A stretch of 64,000 nt of DNA from Velthaea sp965214335 (GCA_965214335.1 CBDCBO010000005.1:930001-994000); one strand, 5' to 3'; positions 8,796 to 17,931 are shown, numbered from the stretch's first letter. The notes: generated by a model not told the origin, from the letters alone. Program-made: numbers and translations.

Positions 8796-9575
8796 TCAGA
8801 TCAGTTGCAACCGCGTGTAGAACGATAGCTTGAGAGATGGGTCGTCGTTCGACTGAAAGGACACGTATTCGAATAGCTGAGCGCCCTTCGTAGGGTGGTG
8901 TAACGTCTTGCGGCCTGCGGTCGCGTTGCGGATATCATGCGAATCCCACCACTCGACGAACTCGGGGCTCCCTCCGCGTAAGCGATTCAGAAGCGCGACA
9001 AAGGCGGGATCGCCCGCCCAAAGGTCGTGCGTGGCACGGAAAACGGCGAGCATACGTTTCGCTTCATCGCTCCAACCATCGCCGAAGATGCGCCGCGCAT
9101 CTCGCGTCGTTAGCATCCAGATCAGGATGTTGCGATCCGCTTCAGGGACGCGATCGAAGTCGGTCAGCATCTCACGTGCGGCCTGGTTCCAGGCGAGTAC
9201 GTCCCAACGTCGGCCGGTAATGTATGCCGGACAGTTAAGTCTATTGAGGAGCCGCAGAACGGGGTCGGGAACAATCTCTTGCGAAAACCTGCTGCGACCG
9301 CCGTTACGCGCGAGTGACTCGAAGTGGGCTCGTTCGGCGCTATTTAGATCAAGGGCGCGCGATAATGCTTCGACCGTTGTAGCTGACGGATTAACCGCAC
9401 GACCCTGTTCGAGGCGAATATACCAGTCGATGCCGATGCCCGCGAGTTCGGCAACTTCCTCGCGTCGCAGGCCGGGAGTGCGCCGGTGCTTCGAGCCTAG
9501 CTGCAATGTTCTCGGGTCTATTTTTTTGCGGCGCGATCGAAGAAAGTCGCCAAGTTCACTGTGCTTCGCGTTCAA
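8796..9575 (-). CDS. XRE-family regulator with MmyB-like ligand-binding domain
   Basis: DNA-binding regulator of 259 residues. The N-terminal helix-turn-helix is near residues 10-85, with the canonical RTPGLRREEVAELAGIGIDWYIRLEQGR segment split across helices 2-4. The MmyB/MLTR ligand-binding domain follows from about residue 105, with AWNQAAREML and WWDSHDIR. Such proteins typically repress a divergent oxidoreductase gene and respond to a lipophilic ligand. Here it is divergent from an MDR reductase gene across about 107 bases, the classic arrangement. The pair lies between two copies of an ASCH gene. Confidence 0.9.
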   Translation of the reverse strand: MNAKHSELGDFLRSRRKKIDPRTLQLGSKHRRTPGLRREEVAELAGIGIDWYIRLEQGRAVNPSATTVEALSRALDLNSAERAHFESLARNGGRSRFSQEIVPDPVLRLLNRLNCPAYITGRRWDVLAWNQAAREMLTDFDRVPEADRNILIWMLTTRDARRIFGDGWSDEAKRMLAVFRATHDLWAGDPAFVALLNRLRGGSPEFVEWWDSHDIRNATAGRKTLHHPTKGAQLFEYVSFQSNDDPSLKLSFYTRLQLI

Positions 9576-9682
9576 AAATCTTGTCCGTTTCCTTGATTGG
9601 ACATCGGGATGTCAAGGCTTCCGCAGTCCTAGGACCGTCCCATGCCTGGACGCCAATCGTTGCAGCGTGAGAAGCTTCCAGC

Positions 9683-10762
9683 GTGAAGGCTGCAATCTTA
9701 AAAGCGTTTGGAGAACCGCTCGTTGTCGGCAGCGTGCCAGATCCCGTGCTTGGTACGGGTGAAGTCCTCGTGGACGTTGTCGCAGCCGGCGTCTTGCCGT
9801 ACACCAATGAAATCATCAGCAACGAGCGACGATACATGCTGGCATTGCCGATCGTCCTCGGCGCGGGGGCAGTCGGTCGTGTTCGGGCAATCGGCCCGGA
9901 TGCGACGCGATTGGCAGTCGGTGATTGGGTTCTGTGCGATCCAACCGTTCGTTCGCGCGACGATGCCACGACGCCCGACATCACGCTTCAAGGCCTTAGC
10001 GCCCGAGGGCCGGGCGGAATGCTCTTGCAAGAATATTACCATGATGGTTCATACGCGCAGCAGATGCGCTTACCAACAGAAAATGCGATCACGCTCGGCG
10101 AGATTGAGGCATCCGACGCCGGCCGCTGGTGCGCGCTTCAAACGTTGCTGGTGCCGTACGGTGGGCTGCTAGCTGCAAATTTCCAGGCCGGTGAGACGCT
10201 CCTCATAAGCGGAGCCACCGGACATTTCGGGAGCTCCTGCGTCGCCGTGGCGCTCGCGATGGGTGCTCGTTGCGTGGTCGCGCCGGGCAGAAACGAGCAG
10301 ATCCTCGCGGACCTCGGACGGCGATTTGGACCTCGGGTCAAGCCCGTCGTCCTTACCGGTAACGAAGGCGAGGACCGAAAGCTGATGGCTACCGCAACAT
10401 CAGAGAAAATCGATGTGGTCCTCGATCTGTTGCCACCATCGGCCGGCGTTAAGCCGGTCCGCGCTGCCGCGATGACGGTGCGCGAATATGGGCGCGTCGT
10501 CCTTATGGGCGGCGTCGGAATGCTCGGCGGCGACGATTTAGCGCTTCCCTATCCGTGGATCATGCGGAACAACATCACCATTCGCGGACAGTGGATGTTC
10601 CCTCGGTATGCGTGCGCACGTCTTATCGGGCTCGTAAAGTCGGGCCTGCTGTCCCTCGAGCACTTCAACGTAACCGAATTCGATCTCGATCAATCGAACC
10701 AGGCCGTTGAATACGCGGCCGCACACGGCGGACCGTTTCGAATTACCGTGATCAAACCCTGA
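9683..10762 (+). CDS. MDR-superfamily zinc-independent alcohol dehydrogenase / quinone reductase-like
   Basis: Medium-chain dehydrogenase/reductase of 359 residues. It has a GroES-like N-terminal half and a Rossmann half with SGATGHFGSS near residue 176. The zinc-ligand motif GHE of classical alcohol dehydrogenases is replaced by GAGAVG near 60, and there is no structural-zinc Cys cluster, so it should be a zinc-free NAD(P)H reductase. It is probably controlled by the divergent MmyB-type regulator next door. Substrate unknown, likely a quinone, enone or aldehyde. Confidence 0.85.
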   Translation: MKAAILKAFGEPLVVGSVPDPVLGTGEVLVDVVAAGVLPYTNEIISNERRYMLALPIVLGAGAVGRVRAIGPDATRLAVGDWVLCDPTVRSRDDATTPDITLQGLSARGPGGMLLQEYYHDGSYAQQMRLPTENAITLGEIEASDAGRWCALQTLLVPYGGLLAANFQAGETLLISGATGHFGSSCVAVALAMGARCVVAPGRNEQILADLGRRFGPRVKPVVLTGNEGEDRKLMATATSEKIDVVLDLLPPSAGVKPVRAAAMTVREYGRVVLMGGVGMLGGDDLALPYPWIMRNNITIRGQWMFPRYACARLIGLVKSGLLSLEHFNVTEFDLDQSNQAVEYAAAHGGPFRITVIKP

Positions 10763-10884
10763 ACGAACCGATGCGATACGCTTCCCGGATTCAAGAACGT
10801 CCCTAAACCGACGGCAATCCGTCATATGTCCGATGGATCTGCGGGGACGCTCGTGAAGTTACGGCTCGTCCGCGCCGGCGATGA

Positions 10885-11173
10885 GCTTAATGTGGTCAGC
10901 TCGCCCGCATGCAGCTTTGACTCACGAATTGCGATCGTGAGTCAACCGGCAACGCGCGGCCAGAGTAATTCGAATCGGCAAAATACAACCGCGTCATCTT
11001 CGCGAAAAGTGAACGCTGCGCGGGTCGCTTCGGCCTCGAAGTACTCGCGGTGCGCGGCACGCCAATATGCCAAACTACGATCGCCTTCGCCCTCGTCCCA
11101 GGCATCGTCTGAGTCGATCGCTTGAAACGGTTTCACGTCGATTCGCGTAACGCGGGCGATCGCGCGCGGCACG
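10885..11173. repeat. intact partner of the ASCH-gene direct repeat
   Basis: This segment and 8503-8787 are direct repeats in the same orientation. They cover the last 60% or so of the ASCH gene plus roughly 57 bases beyond its stop. Between them lie the regulator and reductase genes (about 2.1 kb). Because the repeat includes non-coding flank, it reflects a DNA-level duplication or recombination event and not convergent protein similarity. Confidence 0.8.
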
Positions 11174-11436
11174 CATCCGCTACCGACGATAAGCAACAGA
11201 TCTCCGGTTACCGGTATGCGCTCACCGCCGGGACCGTACCAGCGCAGCAGCGATGTCGTCGCACGCTTTGGACCACTTACGACGAGTTCAGCAAGCCGGT
11301 CGACAATTTCGGGTGTGTTGCCGAACGAGTAAATGTTGACGATCTGCACGGGATCGAAACCTGCTGCACGTACGAATGACGAGAGGCGATCCGCCCTTCC
11401 GGCACCAGTGCATTCAGGCGGGAGCGCTGAGTCCAT
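10942..11436 (-). CDS. ASCH-domain protein (YhfF-like)
   Basis: A 164-residue protein with an ASCH (PUA-like, RNA-binding or nucleotide-processing) fold. The hallmark is the segment around residue 50-65, GPKRATTSLLRWY, followed by GDLLLIVGSGCVPRAIARV and the C-terminal DEGEGDRSLAYWRAAHREYF. YhfF-type members are small cytosolic proteins of unclear function; some ASCH proteins hydrolyse modified nucleosides. The second, broken copy 2.4 kb away shows that the gene has been duplicated here. It ends about 180 bases after the convergent MDR gene. Confidence 0.85.
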   Translation of the reverse strand: MDSALPPECTGAGRADRLSSFVRAAGFDPVQIVNIYSFGNTPEIVDRLAELVVSGPKRATTSLLRWYGPGGERIPVTGDLLLIVGSGCVPRAIARVTRIDVKPFQAIDSDDAWDEGEGDRSLAYWRAAHREYFEAEATRAAFTFREDDAVVFCRFELLWPRVAG

Positions 11437-11693
11437 CGTAGTTGCAGCTTAGCACAGGGGAGCGCGAACGATACAACTCCGTGCGAGCATCTTTCGCCTC
11501 GCGGACCTGCGCGGTCGAGAGAGTAATCGGGCGGCCCAAGACGCTCGCCGCGGCGCTTCGAAGCAGCGCGACCGCCGCGGCGCGTTCGCGCGGACCGTCG
11601 CGCTCGCGCCGGCAACAGCCCAGCGGCACCATTCCGAAGACGCTGTGGCCGGAGCACCGGACGTTATTGGGCCGGCCGATCGACGCCGCAATG

Positions 11694-12761
11694 CTAAGGC
11701 GCGGTTACCGCGTCGTGTTCCGTGTACGCTCCCCCGGAAAGCCCACTTAACCATTCGCGGCGATTGGCGCTCCCGGCGTCCCAAACAAGCAACGCCGCGA
11801 GGATCCCGTAGAACGGCAAATGGCCGACGAGTTCCGTTGCGTTGAATACGCTTAGCGTCAGATTGAACGGCAAGAGCGCGACGATCACGATTTCGCGGTT
11901 GAATAATCCTAAAGTAATCCAAAGGCCGATGAGCAGCTCGACGCTGCCCGCGGCCAGCACGAAAAGCTCGTTTGAGATCGGTAAGCCGAGTGCCGAAGTA
12001 AAATTCAACGGATGAGCGTTCAAGAAGTCGAGCGCCAGTGGCTGATTTGCGAGCTTTTCGGTAAAGGCCACAACGGTCAGGCTTGCGCCGAGCCCGATTC
12101 GCAGCGGGACGATCGCGTTCCGGGCAAGTGATGCGACGGGCTCGAGCCGCGGTAACAGTAGCCGGTCGACGGCAAGCGGTCCGCGCCCAGCCATAAAGAA
12201 GAAGACGGCAACACCGAGATATACGGAATTTTCAAAGGTTGCTTCCGGACCGACGACCCAAAAACTTCCAAACCACAGCGCCGCGAGAACAACTGCGCTG
12301 ACGCGCGTCAAGCCTCCGTAGAAGAATGAGAGTGCAATAAATGTCTCGCACAGACCGATAATAAACGACGGTGCGCCGCTCAGCCGTTCGTTCGGTGAAA
12401 AGAGCTGCGTGTGCGTTCCGTCGACCAAGAGCGGGACGGCAAAGTGGATGCCGATGATCAATGGTAACAGACCGTAAAGAATGCTCGTACCGCGGAATGT
12501 CGCACCGAACGCCGCCGGCCCCGGCAGAAAGCTGCGTGCGTGACGCGCACGCCAAATGATTGCTGCCACTACGGTAAGGGCGAGAACAATAGCGGTGAGG
12601 CCTAGAGGTAGCGGACGAAAAAACAGATCCCAGCGGAGCGGATGACGGCCGGCGTCGATGAACCACTTTTCGTGCGCCGCGGCCGGACCGGCACTATTCG
12701 CAATCAAGCAGAGAACGAGCACGCCGAGGCGCAGTAGAAAAGCGCTTTTTAAAATAGTCAC
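11694..12761 (-). CDS. DoxX-family integral membrane protein with signal sequence
   Basis: About 355 residues from the GTG at 12761. A hydrophobic leader ending in AGPAAA, then HEKWF, looks like a cleaved Sec signal. Eight or more membrane helices follow in two DoxX-like halves (GLCETFIALSFFYGG and AAGSVELLIGLWITLG). DoxX proteins are quinone- or thiosulfate-linked membrane subunits or redox partners, mostly of unknown function. A longer frame reaches an ATG at 12902, but those 47 residues are Arg-rich and would bury the signal peptide. No separate soluble partner is adjacent; the nearest same-strand gene upstream is the Met-rich secreted protein. Confidence 0.75.
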   Translation of the reverse strand: MTILKSAFLLRLGVLVLCLIANSAGPAAAHEKWFIDAGRHPLRWDLFFRPLPLGLTAIVLALTVVAAIIWRARHARSFLPGPAAFGATFRGTSILYGLLPLIIGIHFAVPLLVDGTHTQLFSPNERLSGAPSFIIGLCETFIALSFFYGGLTRVSAVVLAALWFGSFWVVGPEATFENSVYLGVAVFFFMAGRGPLAVDRLLLPRLEPVASLARNAIVPLRIGLGASLTVVAFTEKLANQPLALDFLNAHPLNFTSALGLPISNELFVLAAGSVELLIGLWITLGLFNREIVIVALLPFNLTLSVFNATELVGHLPFYGILAALLVWDAGSANRREWLSGLSGGAYTEHDAVTAP

Positions 12762-13091
12762 CTCTAAAAAGAAAAGCCGACCTGAGCGGGCGGCTGTGTT
12801 TCGGGCACGGGCATCGAGCTTACCAGCTCGTACGAATCGCTGCCGAAAGGGCGCTGGAACGGCAGCGGCAACCCGGACCCTGGATGACTTCGCTCTCCAC
12901 ACCAGGCGAATGTCTAAACGTGGTATTCGGTATAATGTTCGCAGATCGATTCGCCGGCCGTCGTTTTATCGAGCAGAAGGTATGCATCTGTTCGTTTGTT
13001 GCGACAACCGACGGTCCGACGTGGTCCAGCGCGAGTCAGCGACGTTGTAGTCGGCCTCGCGGATCACCGACTCGCCGAGGCCTGCGAACCG
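12762..13091. other. 330-base intergenic region with hairpins upstream of DoxX gene
   Basis: No convincing gene. Read on the minus strand toward the DoxX gene it contains the hairpins GCTGCCG/CGGCAGC (about 12841-12868) and GAGCT/AGCTC (about 12818-12831), then a T-rich run just before the GTG. This could be a structured leader. A plus-strand TATAAT at about 12938 has no good -35 partner and no plus-strand gene nearby. Confidence 0.4.
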
Positions 13092-13388
13092 TTACATCTT
13101 CGGCATCATCTTGGACGCGCCCATCGACTTGGCTTTCGACATGCACATTAACGCGACATGATTTTTCATCATCATTGCGTGCATCGCAGAATCGGACATG
13201 CCGGCCATTTTGGCTTTCATCTGGTCGTGCGTCATGTACATTTTCGTTGCGGTGTTGACACCGACGACCGGGTCGCCTGCAGCGCATTTCGGCATCATCA
13301 TCGAAGCGTGCATACTATCCGCACTGCCGGTAGTAATCGTCGATAGCAGTAGAGCAGCGAAGAGGCCGGCGGCAAAAAATGATCTCAT
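13092..13388 (-). CDS. small secreted methionine-rich protein
   Basis: A 98-residue protein. It has a signal peptide of about 24 residues (MRSFFAAGLFAALLLST to the ...SADS region). The mature part of roughly 73 residues contains about 19 methionines in MMM and MxM clusters, several histidines and two cysteines. This composition is typical of periplasmic copper- or silver-binding proteins, but no named family is recognised. AAGGAG lies about 14 bases before the ATG at 13388, rather far. The DoxX gene is the next gene downstream on the same strand. The metal-binding role is inference from composition. Confidence 0.7.
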   Translation of the reverse strand: MRSFFAAGLFAALLLSTITTGSADSMHASMMMPKCAAGDPVVGVNTATKMYMTHDQMKAKMAGMSDSAMHAMMMKNHVALMCMSKAKSMGASKMMPKM

Positions 13389-13814
13389 GGTTACTTTGTT
13401 GACTCCTTACTTGTTTCCGTGACACGCACCGCTACGCAGTCGGCGAAGCTACTCATTCGCGGCAACAAATCCGACCGCGTCGGCTAACGGCCCGCTCCGA
13501 TACGGTGCCGATGCATTGCCCCGCTCCCGTGATGAGTCGGTTCGAGTCGGTCATCTCCGCTTGCTCAGGAAGAGTAGATTCGACGTGCCTGGGCATCCGC
13601 GGCGGTTTCTCTGATTTATGATGACAAGCCTATCACACAGGGCCAAATCTGACGCATGGTGCTTGGGACCAAACGCTTTCGGCGTCGCGCCGGCTACGGC
13701 ACTCGTCCTGTGAAGTAGAATGCTGACCTCCGACACTGTTGGCGGGTACGGGATAACACGGAAAACGGCGAGAATCTAGCAAGTGTGCGAACCGATAATA
13801 GCAAGCTTCTGCAA
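13389..13814. other. intergenic region without recognised features
   Basis: About 425 bases between the divergent Met-rich gene and the DUF5519 gene. Short open frames here have no conserved look or ribosome sites. It should hold the promoters of both flanking genes, but no consensus pair stands out. Confidence 0.5.
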
Positions 13815-14207
13815 ATGAATGAGCCCGCGGCGGGCACCATGGCGAGAGCCGACAAGGGACCGGTCGCACCGCCGCCGGTACTTGCGGAGCCGCTTGAGGC
13901 CGTCGCTGCGCAAGTCGCAGGGTGGCCCGGTATCATCACCACCGCGCACTGGGATCTATTCGACAGTTCGCGCGTCGACGGCGTCGACTTTTACTACGGC
14001 GAACACGAACTCGGCCATATCCACCTCGACGGTTCGGTCCATATCGCGACAAACCCGGAGCTCGGGCGCGTTCTAGTAGCCGAAGGTTTATGTCGGCCGT
14101 TTCCTTATCAGCACGGGTGGGTGCATGAGAAAATCGGGCGCATCGGCTCGCGTTCCGCAACGGCGCTTTTTCAGCGAAACTACGAACGGTTGTTGCAAGC
14201 GAGTTAA
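13815..14207 (+). CDS. DUF5519 (luciferase-domain-like) protein
   Basis: About 130 residues. The core is WDLFDSSRVDGVDFYYGEHE, ELGHIHLDGSVHIA and a C-terminal PYQHGWVHEKI, the pattern of the DUF5519 family seen in actinobacteria and other high-GC phyla. Function is unknown; the family shares the GHIH.DG motif with a domain found near luciferases, hence its name. The start is uncertain: ATG 13815 is chosen, with ATG 13839 or GTG 13785 possible. It is convergent with the molybdenum enzyme operon. Confidence 0.7.
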   Translation: MNEPAAGTMARADKGPVAPPPVLAEPLEAVAAQVAGWPGIITTAHWDLFDSSRVDGVDFYYGEHELGHIHLDGSVHIATNPELGRVLVAEGLCRPFPYQHGWVHEKIGRIGSRSATALFQRNYERLLQAS

Positions 14208-14274
14208 CCAGCTGCCGTTCACTTTGAAGGCGTAGTCGTATCGGGGCGCTGCGACGCCCTTCGCCCGAAGATTC

Positions 14275-16365
14275 TTAAAGCGTGCGAACAAGGCCAATCG
14301 GCAAATTGCGAACCCGTTCGCCGGTCGCATTGTAGACGGCATTCGCGATGGCAGCCGCGGCGCCGCAAATGCCGATCTCGCCAACGGCCTTCGTTCCAAT
14401 CGGGTTCACGATCGTGTCGTCGGATGGGACTGCCTCGGCGACGATCGTGCCGATGTCGGCGTTCGTCGGTATCAGATATTCGGCAAGATTTGCGTTGAGA
14501 ATGCGAGCCGTTCGCGGATCGACGCGCGTGCGCTCGAACAGCGCCATCCCCGCGCCCATCGTCATGGCGCCGACGAACTGGCTGTGGGCGAGCCGTTCGT
14601 TGATAACCCGCCCGACGTCGAATACGCCGACCATGGCGTGCAGCCGCACCGTGCCGAAATCCGGGTCGACGCGTACTTCGGCGAATTGCGCGCAGAACGA
14701 GTAACAGGTAAACCGTTCACGGTCTGCGGTGCCTTCGAATTCGGCGGTCGCCTCGAACGAGCCGTCGCCGTTCGATCCGGCCGCATTGCGCGACCGTTCC
14801 GTTGCAATCTGACGACAGGCGAGCGCGATCGCCGAGCCGACCGAGGCGATCGTGGTCGAACCGCCGCTGTTCATCGCCTGTGGAAATTGCGTATCGCCGA
14901 GTTCCATGCGCACGTTTTCGGCCGCGATGCCGAGTTCGGTTGCCGCGATGTCGGCGAGCGCCGTGTACGAACCCTGGCCGATCTCGTGCGTGCCGCTACG
15001 CACGGTCACGCGGCCGTCGGCGGCAAGCCGAACGGTCGCGGCAGCCTTGAAAATGTTTGCCGGATAGGCGCCCGACGCCATGCCGTAGCCGACGAGGTCT
15101 CGACCGGACCGTGCCGAGCGCGGTTTGCCTCTGCGCCGCCAGCCAAAGAGTTCCGCTCCGCGTGCGTAGCACGCCCGCAACCCTTTACTCGAATACGGCT
15201 TGCCCGTATGCGGATCGGTCTGCGCATAATTTCGCAACCGCAACTCGATGGGATCGAGATCCAACCGCTCCGCGAGTTCGTCCATCGCGACCTCGAGAAC
15301 GTAGGTGCCCGTCGCTTCACCGGGCGCGCGCATGAACGTCGGTGTGTTGAGGTTGGTGCGGATCATTCGATGGCGAATGTCGACATTCGCGATCGCGTAG
15401 AGCATCGTCGTCGATTCGCCCGACGCCTCCATCCAGTCGTCGAAAGTCGACGTTGACGCCGTGATGTCGTGTTCCATCGAAACGATCGTTCCGTCGCGAC
15501 GGGCCGCGAGCACCACGCGCTGAATCGTCGCCGGCCGATGGCCCGTCGTGCCGAATACGTGGTCGCGAGCCAGCTCAATCTTCACCGGCCGGCCGACAAA
15601 GCGCGCCGCCATCGCGGCAAGCGGTTGATGGTGCCACACCGAACCTTTGCCGCCGAAACCGCCGCCGGTAAACGGCGAAATCACGTGCACGTTTTCCGGC
15701 GCGATACCGAAGACGCCCGCAATCTTGCGGCGATCCTCGAAGACGCCTTGCGTCGCGTCGTAGATCGTCAGCCGGTCGCCGTTCCACGCTGCGATCGTCG
15801 CGTGTAATTCAAGCGCGTTATGATGCTCCATCGGCGTCGTGTAGGTCGCTCCGACGACGACGTCCGCCGCGGAGCGTGCCGCCGCCGCGTGGCCGCGCGT
15901 CATATCCGCCGGTTCGCCGTGCGGTGTCTCCTTCGGCGCGACTAAGATGCCGCGCGGATCGGCCAGCGACGCGACCGGCTCTTCGGCGTCGTAGCGAACC
16001 TCGATCCGCGCGGCCGCTTCGAGAGCCGCCTCGAGCGTTGTCGCAATAGCTACCGCGACCGGTTGCCGATCGAAGGCGATGCGATCGTCCTGCATCAGCA
16101 ACAGATGCTTGTCGATCCCGGGTTTACCGGTAACGCCGCCGTTGACACGCGGCGCGTTGCGATACGTCATGATACCGATGACGTTCGGCAGCGCCGCGGC
16201 GGCCGACGTATCGATGTCCGCGATCCGGCCTTTGGCGATGCGCGACAACGCCAGCACGCCGTAGACGAGCTTCTCGACATCGTGCTCGGCCGTGTAGCGC
16301 GCCGCGCCGCGAACCTTGGCATCGGCGTCGACGCGGATGCGCGCGTTGCCGGTAGCCGTCGTCAT
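14275..16365 (-). CDS. aldehyde/xanthine oxidoreductase, molybdenum-binding subunit (PaoC-like)
   Basis: Large catalytic subunit of 696 residues, slightly shorter than E. coli PaoC. It has the Moco-binding segments GGGFGGKGSVWHHQPLAA near residue 232, FMRAPGEATGTYVLE near 345 and EIGQGSYTALADIAATELG near 470. The C-terminal KAVGEIGICGAA near 658 carries the expected catalytic glutamate. Such enzymes oxidise aldehydes to acids or hydroxylate heterocycles using molybdopterin cytosine dinucleotide. It is the last gene of a three-gene operon and overlaps the FAD subunit by four bases. The order 2Fe-2S, FAD, Mo and the short subunits match PaoABC/YagTSR rather than xanthine dehydrogenase. Confidence 0.9.
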   Translation of the reverse strand: MTTATGNARIRVDADAKVRGAARYTAEHDVEKLVYGVLALSRIAKGRIADIDTSAAAALPNVIGIMTYRNAPRVNGGVTGKPGIDKHLLLMQDDRIAFDRQPVAVAIATTLEAALEAAARIEVRYDAEEPVASLADPRGILVAPKETPHGEPADMTRGHAAAARSAADVVVGATYTTPMEHHNALELHATIAAWNGDRLTIYDATQGVFEDRRKIAGVFGIAPENVHVISPFTGGGFGGKGSVWHHQPLAAMAARFVGRPVKIELARDHVFGTTGHRPATIQRVVLAARRDGTIVSMEHDITASTSTFDDWMEASGESTTMLYAIANVDIRHRMIRTNLNTPTFMRAPGEATGTYVLEVAMDELAERLDLDPIELRLRNYAQTDPHTGKPYSSKGLRACYARGAELFGWRRRGKPRSARSGRDLVGYGMASGAYPANIFKAAATVRLAADGRVTVRSGTHEIGQGSYTALADIAATELGIAAENVRMELGDTQFPQAMNSGGSTTIASVGSAIALACRQIATERSRNAAGSNGDGSFEATAEFEGTADRERFTCYSFCAQFAEVRVDPDFGTVRLHAMVGVFDVGRVINERLAHSQFVGAMTMGAGMALFERTRVDPRTARILNANLAEYLIPTNADIGTIVAEAVPSDDTIVNPIGTKAVGEIGICGAAAAIANAVYNATGERVRNLPIGLVRTL

Positions 16366-17342
16366 GCGAGCACCGCTTCGAGCGCGCGCACGATCGTCCG
16401 CGTGCCGAGGTCGATTTTATATGCGTTCTGGCGTGTCGGGCGCGCGTCCGTGAAGGCGGCTTTGGCGGCCGTCATGAGCAACGCGGGCGTCGGACGCTGA
16501 CCGCGCAGGGCCGCTTCGGACGGCAGCGCTCGCCAGGGAATCGTGCCGACCCCGCCGAGTGCGATGCGCACGTCGGCCACGGTGCCGTCCGGCGCGAGTT
16601 CGATGCCGGCGGCGCAGGAAGCAAGCGCAAAGGCGTACGACGCACGCTCGCGCACCTTGACGTACGTTGATCGCGCTGTTGCAGCACGGCACGCGATGTC
16701 GATGCCCAGCACGAGTTCGCCCGGTTCGAGCGTCGTCTCGCGCCACGGCGTCGCACCCGGCTCAACCCAAAACGCCCCTGCCGGTATCGTGCGCACGCGC
16801 TCACCTTTCTGCACGCGTAACGTCGCGTCGAACGCCGCAAGCGCGACACTGAAATCAGAGGCGTGCACGGCGATGCACGACTCGCTCGTCCCCAGGACGG
16901 CGTGTTCTTCGTTGTCGCCACGCAGCGCATCGCAACCCGAGCCGGGTTCGCGCTTGTGACATGCCGACGCGGTGTCGCGAAAGTAGAAGCAGCGCGTGCG
17001 TTGCAGCAGATTTCCGCCGAGCGTCGCCATGTTGCGCAACTGCGCGGACGCGCTGGCGTCGAGTGCCTCGGCGAGCGCCGGCGCGACGCGGCGAACGGTC
17101 GCGTCATCGGCGACATCGCTCATCCGTGCGAGCGCGCCGAGATGCAAAACGTCGTCAACGCCGAGTTCGATCGCGGCGAGCGGCAGCGCGTTGATATCCA
17201 CCAGCGCGTTCGGTCGCAGCACGTCGAGCTTCATCAGATCGAGCAGCGTCGTGCCGCCGGCGAAATACGCCGCACCGGCGCCGGTGGCGGCATCGATCGC
17301 ATCCGCGATGCTCGAGGCGCGACGGTAGCTAAACGGCTGCAC
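16362..17342 (-). CDS. aldehyde oxidoreductase FAD/[4Fe-4S] subunit (PaoB-like)
   Basis: 326-residue flavin subunit of the CO-dehydrogenase-M/FAD_binding_5 family. FAD motifs are AGGTTLLDLMKL near residue 28 and ATLGGNLLQRTRC near 100. Between about 113 and 150 there are four cysteines (RTRCFYF, SACHKR, GSGCDA, SESCIAV). PaoB-type proteins bind an extra [4Fe-4S] cluster in this insert, and CoxM and XdhB lack it, which supports the PaoABC assignment. It overlaps the iron-sulfur subunit by 14 bases and the molybdenum subunit by four. Confidence 0.9.
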   Translation of the reverse strand: MQPFSYRRASSIADAIDAATGAGAAYFAGGTTLLDLMKLDVLRPNALVDINALPLAAIELGVDDVLHLGALARMSDVADDATVRRVAPALAEALDASASAQLRNMATLGGNLLQRTRCFYFRDTASACHKREPGSGCDALRGDNEEHAVLGTSESCIAVHASDFSVALAAFDATLRVQKGERVRTIPAGAFWVEPGATPWRETTLEPGELVLGIDIACRAATARSTYVKVRERASYAFALASCAAGIELAPDGTVADVRIALGGVGTIPWRALPSEAALRGQRPTPALLMTAAKAAFTDARPTRQNAYKIDLGTRTIVRALEAVLA

Positions 17343-17802
17343 GCGCGATCGCCTCTCTGATCATCGGATAGGCACCGCAGCGGCAAAGATTACCGCTCAT
17401 CGTTTCGGCGATCGACCGCTCGTCACGCGCCCGGCCTTCGGCGATGCAGCCGACGGCAGACATGATTTGCCCAGGCGTACAATAGCCGCACTGCAACGCG
17501 TCGCAGGCAACAAACGCACGCTGAACGGGATGCAGTTCATCACCGTCGGCAAGACCCTCGATCGTCACGATCTCCTGGCCCTCGGTCGCGATCGCGAGGG
17601 TCAAACAGGCTAACACACGACGGCCTGCGACGTGCACCGTACATGCGCCGCACTGACCGTGATCGCAGCCCTTCTTCGCGCCGCGCAAGTCGAGACGTTC
17701 GCGTAGCACATCGAGGAGTGTTGCACGCGGCTCGATCGCGACGGCGCGCTCCGCGCCGTTCACCCGCAGCCGGACGGGAAAGGTCTCGGATTCTGACCGC
17801 AT
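17329..17802 (-). CDS. aldehyde oxidoreductase 2Fe-2S subunit (PaoA-like)
   Basis: 157-residue electron-transfer subunit with two [2Fe-2S] clusters. The plant-ferredoxin-type site is GCDHGQCGACTVHV near residues 45-58 with a later cysteine near 66. The helical domain contains CGYCTPGQ near 108 and NLCRCGAYP near 140. No twin-arginine signal is seen, so unlike E. coli PaoA this complex may remain in the cytoplasm, unless the start is mis-set. It is the first gene of the operon, 129 bases beyond the end of the glpD-like gene on the same strand. Confidence 0.92.
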   Translation of the reverse strand: MRSESETFPVRLRVNGAERAVAIEPRATLLDVLRERLDLRGAKKGCDHGQCGACTVHVAGRRVLACLTLAIATEGQEIVTIEGLADGDELHPVQRAFVACDALQCGYCTPGQIMSAVGCIAEGRARDERSIAETMSGNLCRCGAYPMIREAIARAAV

Positions 17803-17931
17803 TACCGGTATTTACCCAAGATCAGCGCGCTTTCGAATCGAATCGCGCCGACCTCGCGGTCGGGCGGCCGCCGTATGCCGCCAGCGCGCGCCGTTTGGCC
17901 CGCTCATCGCTTGTGCCGCGCCCGTCGCCGG

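Noticed and set aside
11437..11693. Short minus-strand frame at 11414-11632
   Set aside because: Begins without a ribosome site, overlaps the ASCH gene start and shows no recognisable fold. The gap is treated as non-coding.
12930..12948. TATAAT promoter element on the plus strand
   Set aside because: No -35 element at the right distance and no plus-strand gene for 870 bases.
14584..15456. 290-codon plus-strand frame inside the molybdenum subunit gene
   Set aside because: Shadow of paoC-like coding sequence; no ribosome site and no conserved motif.
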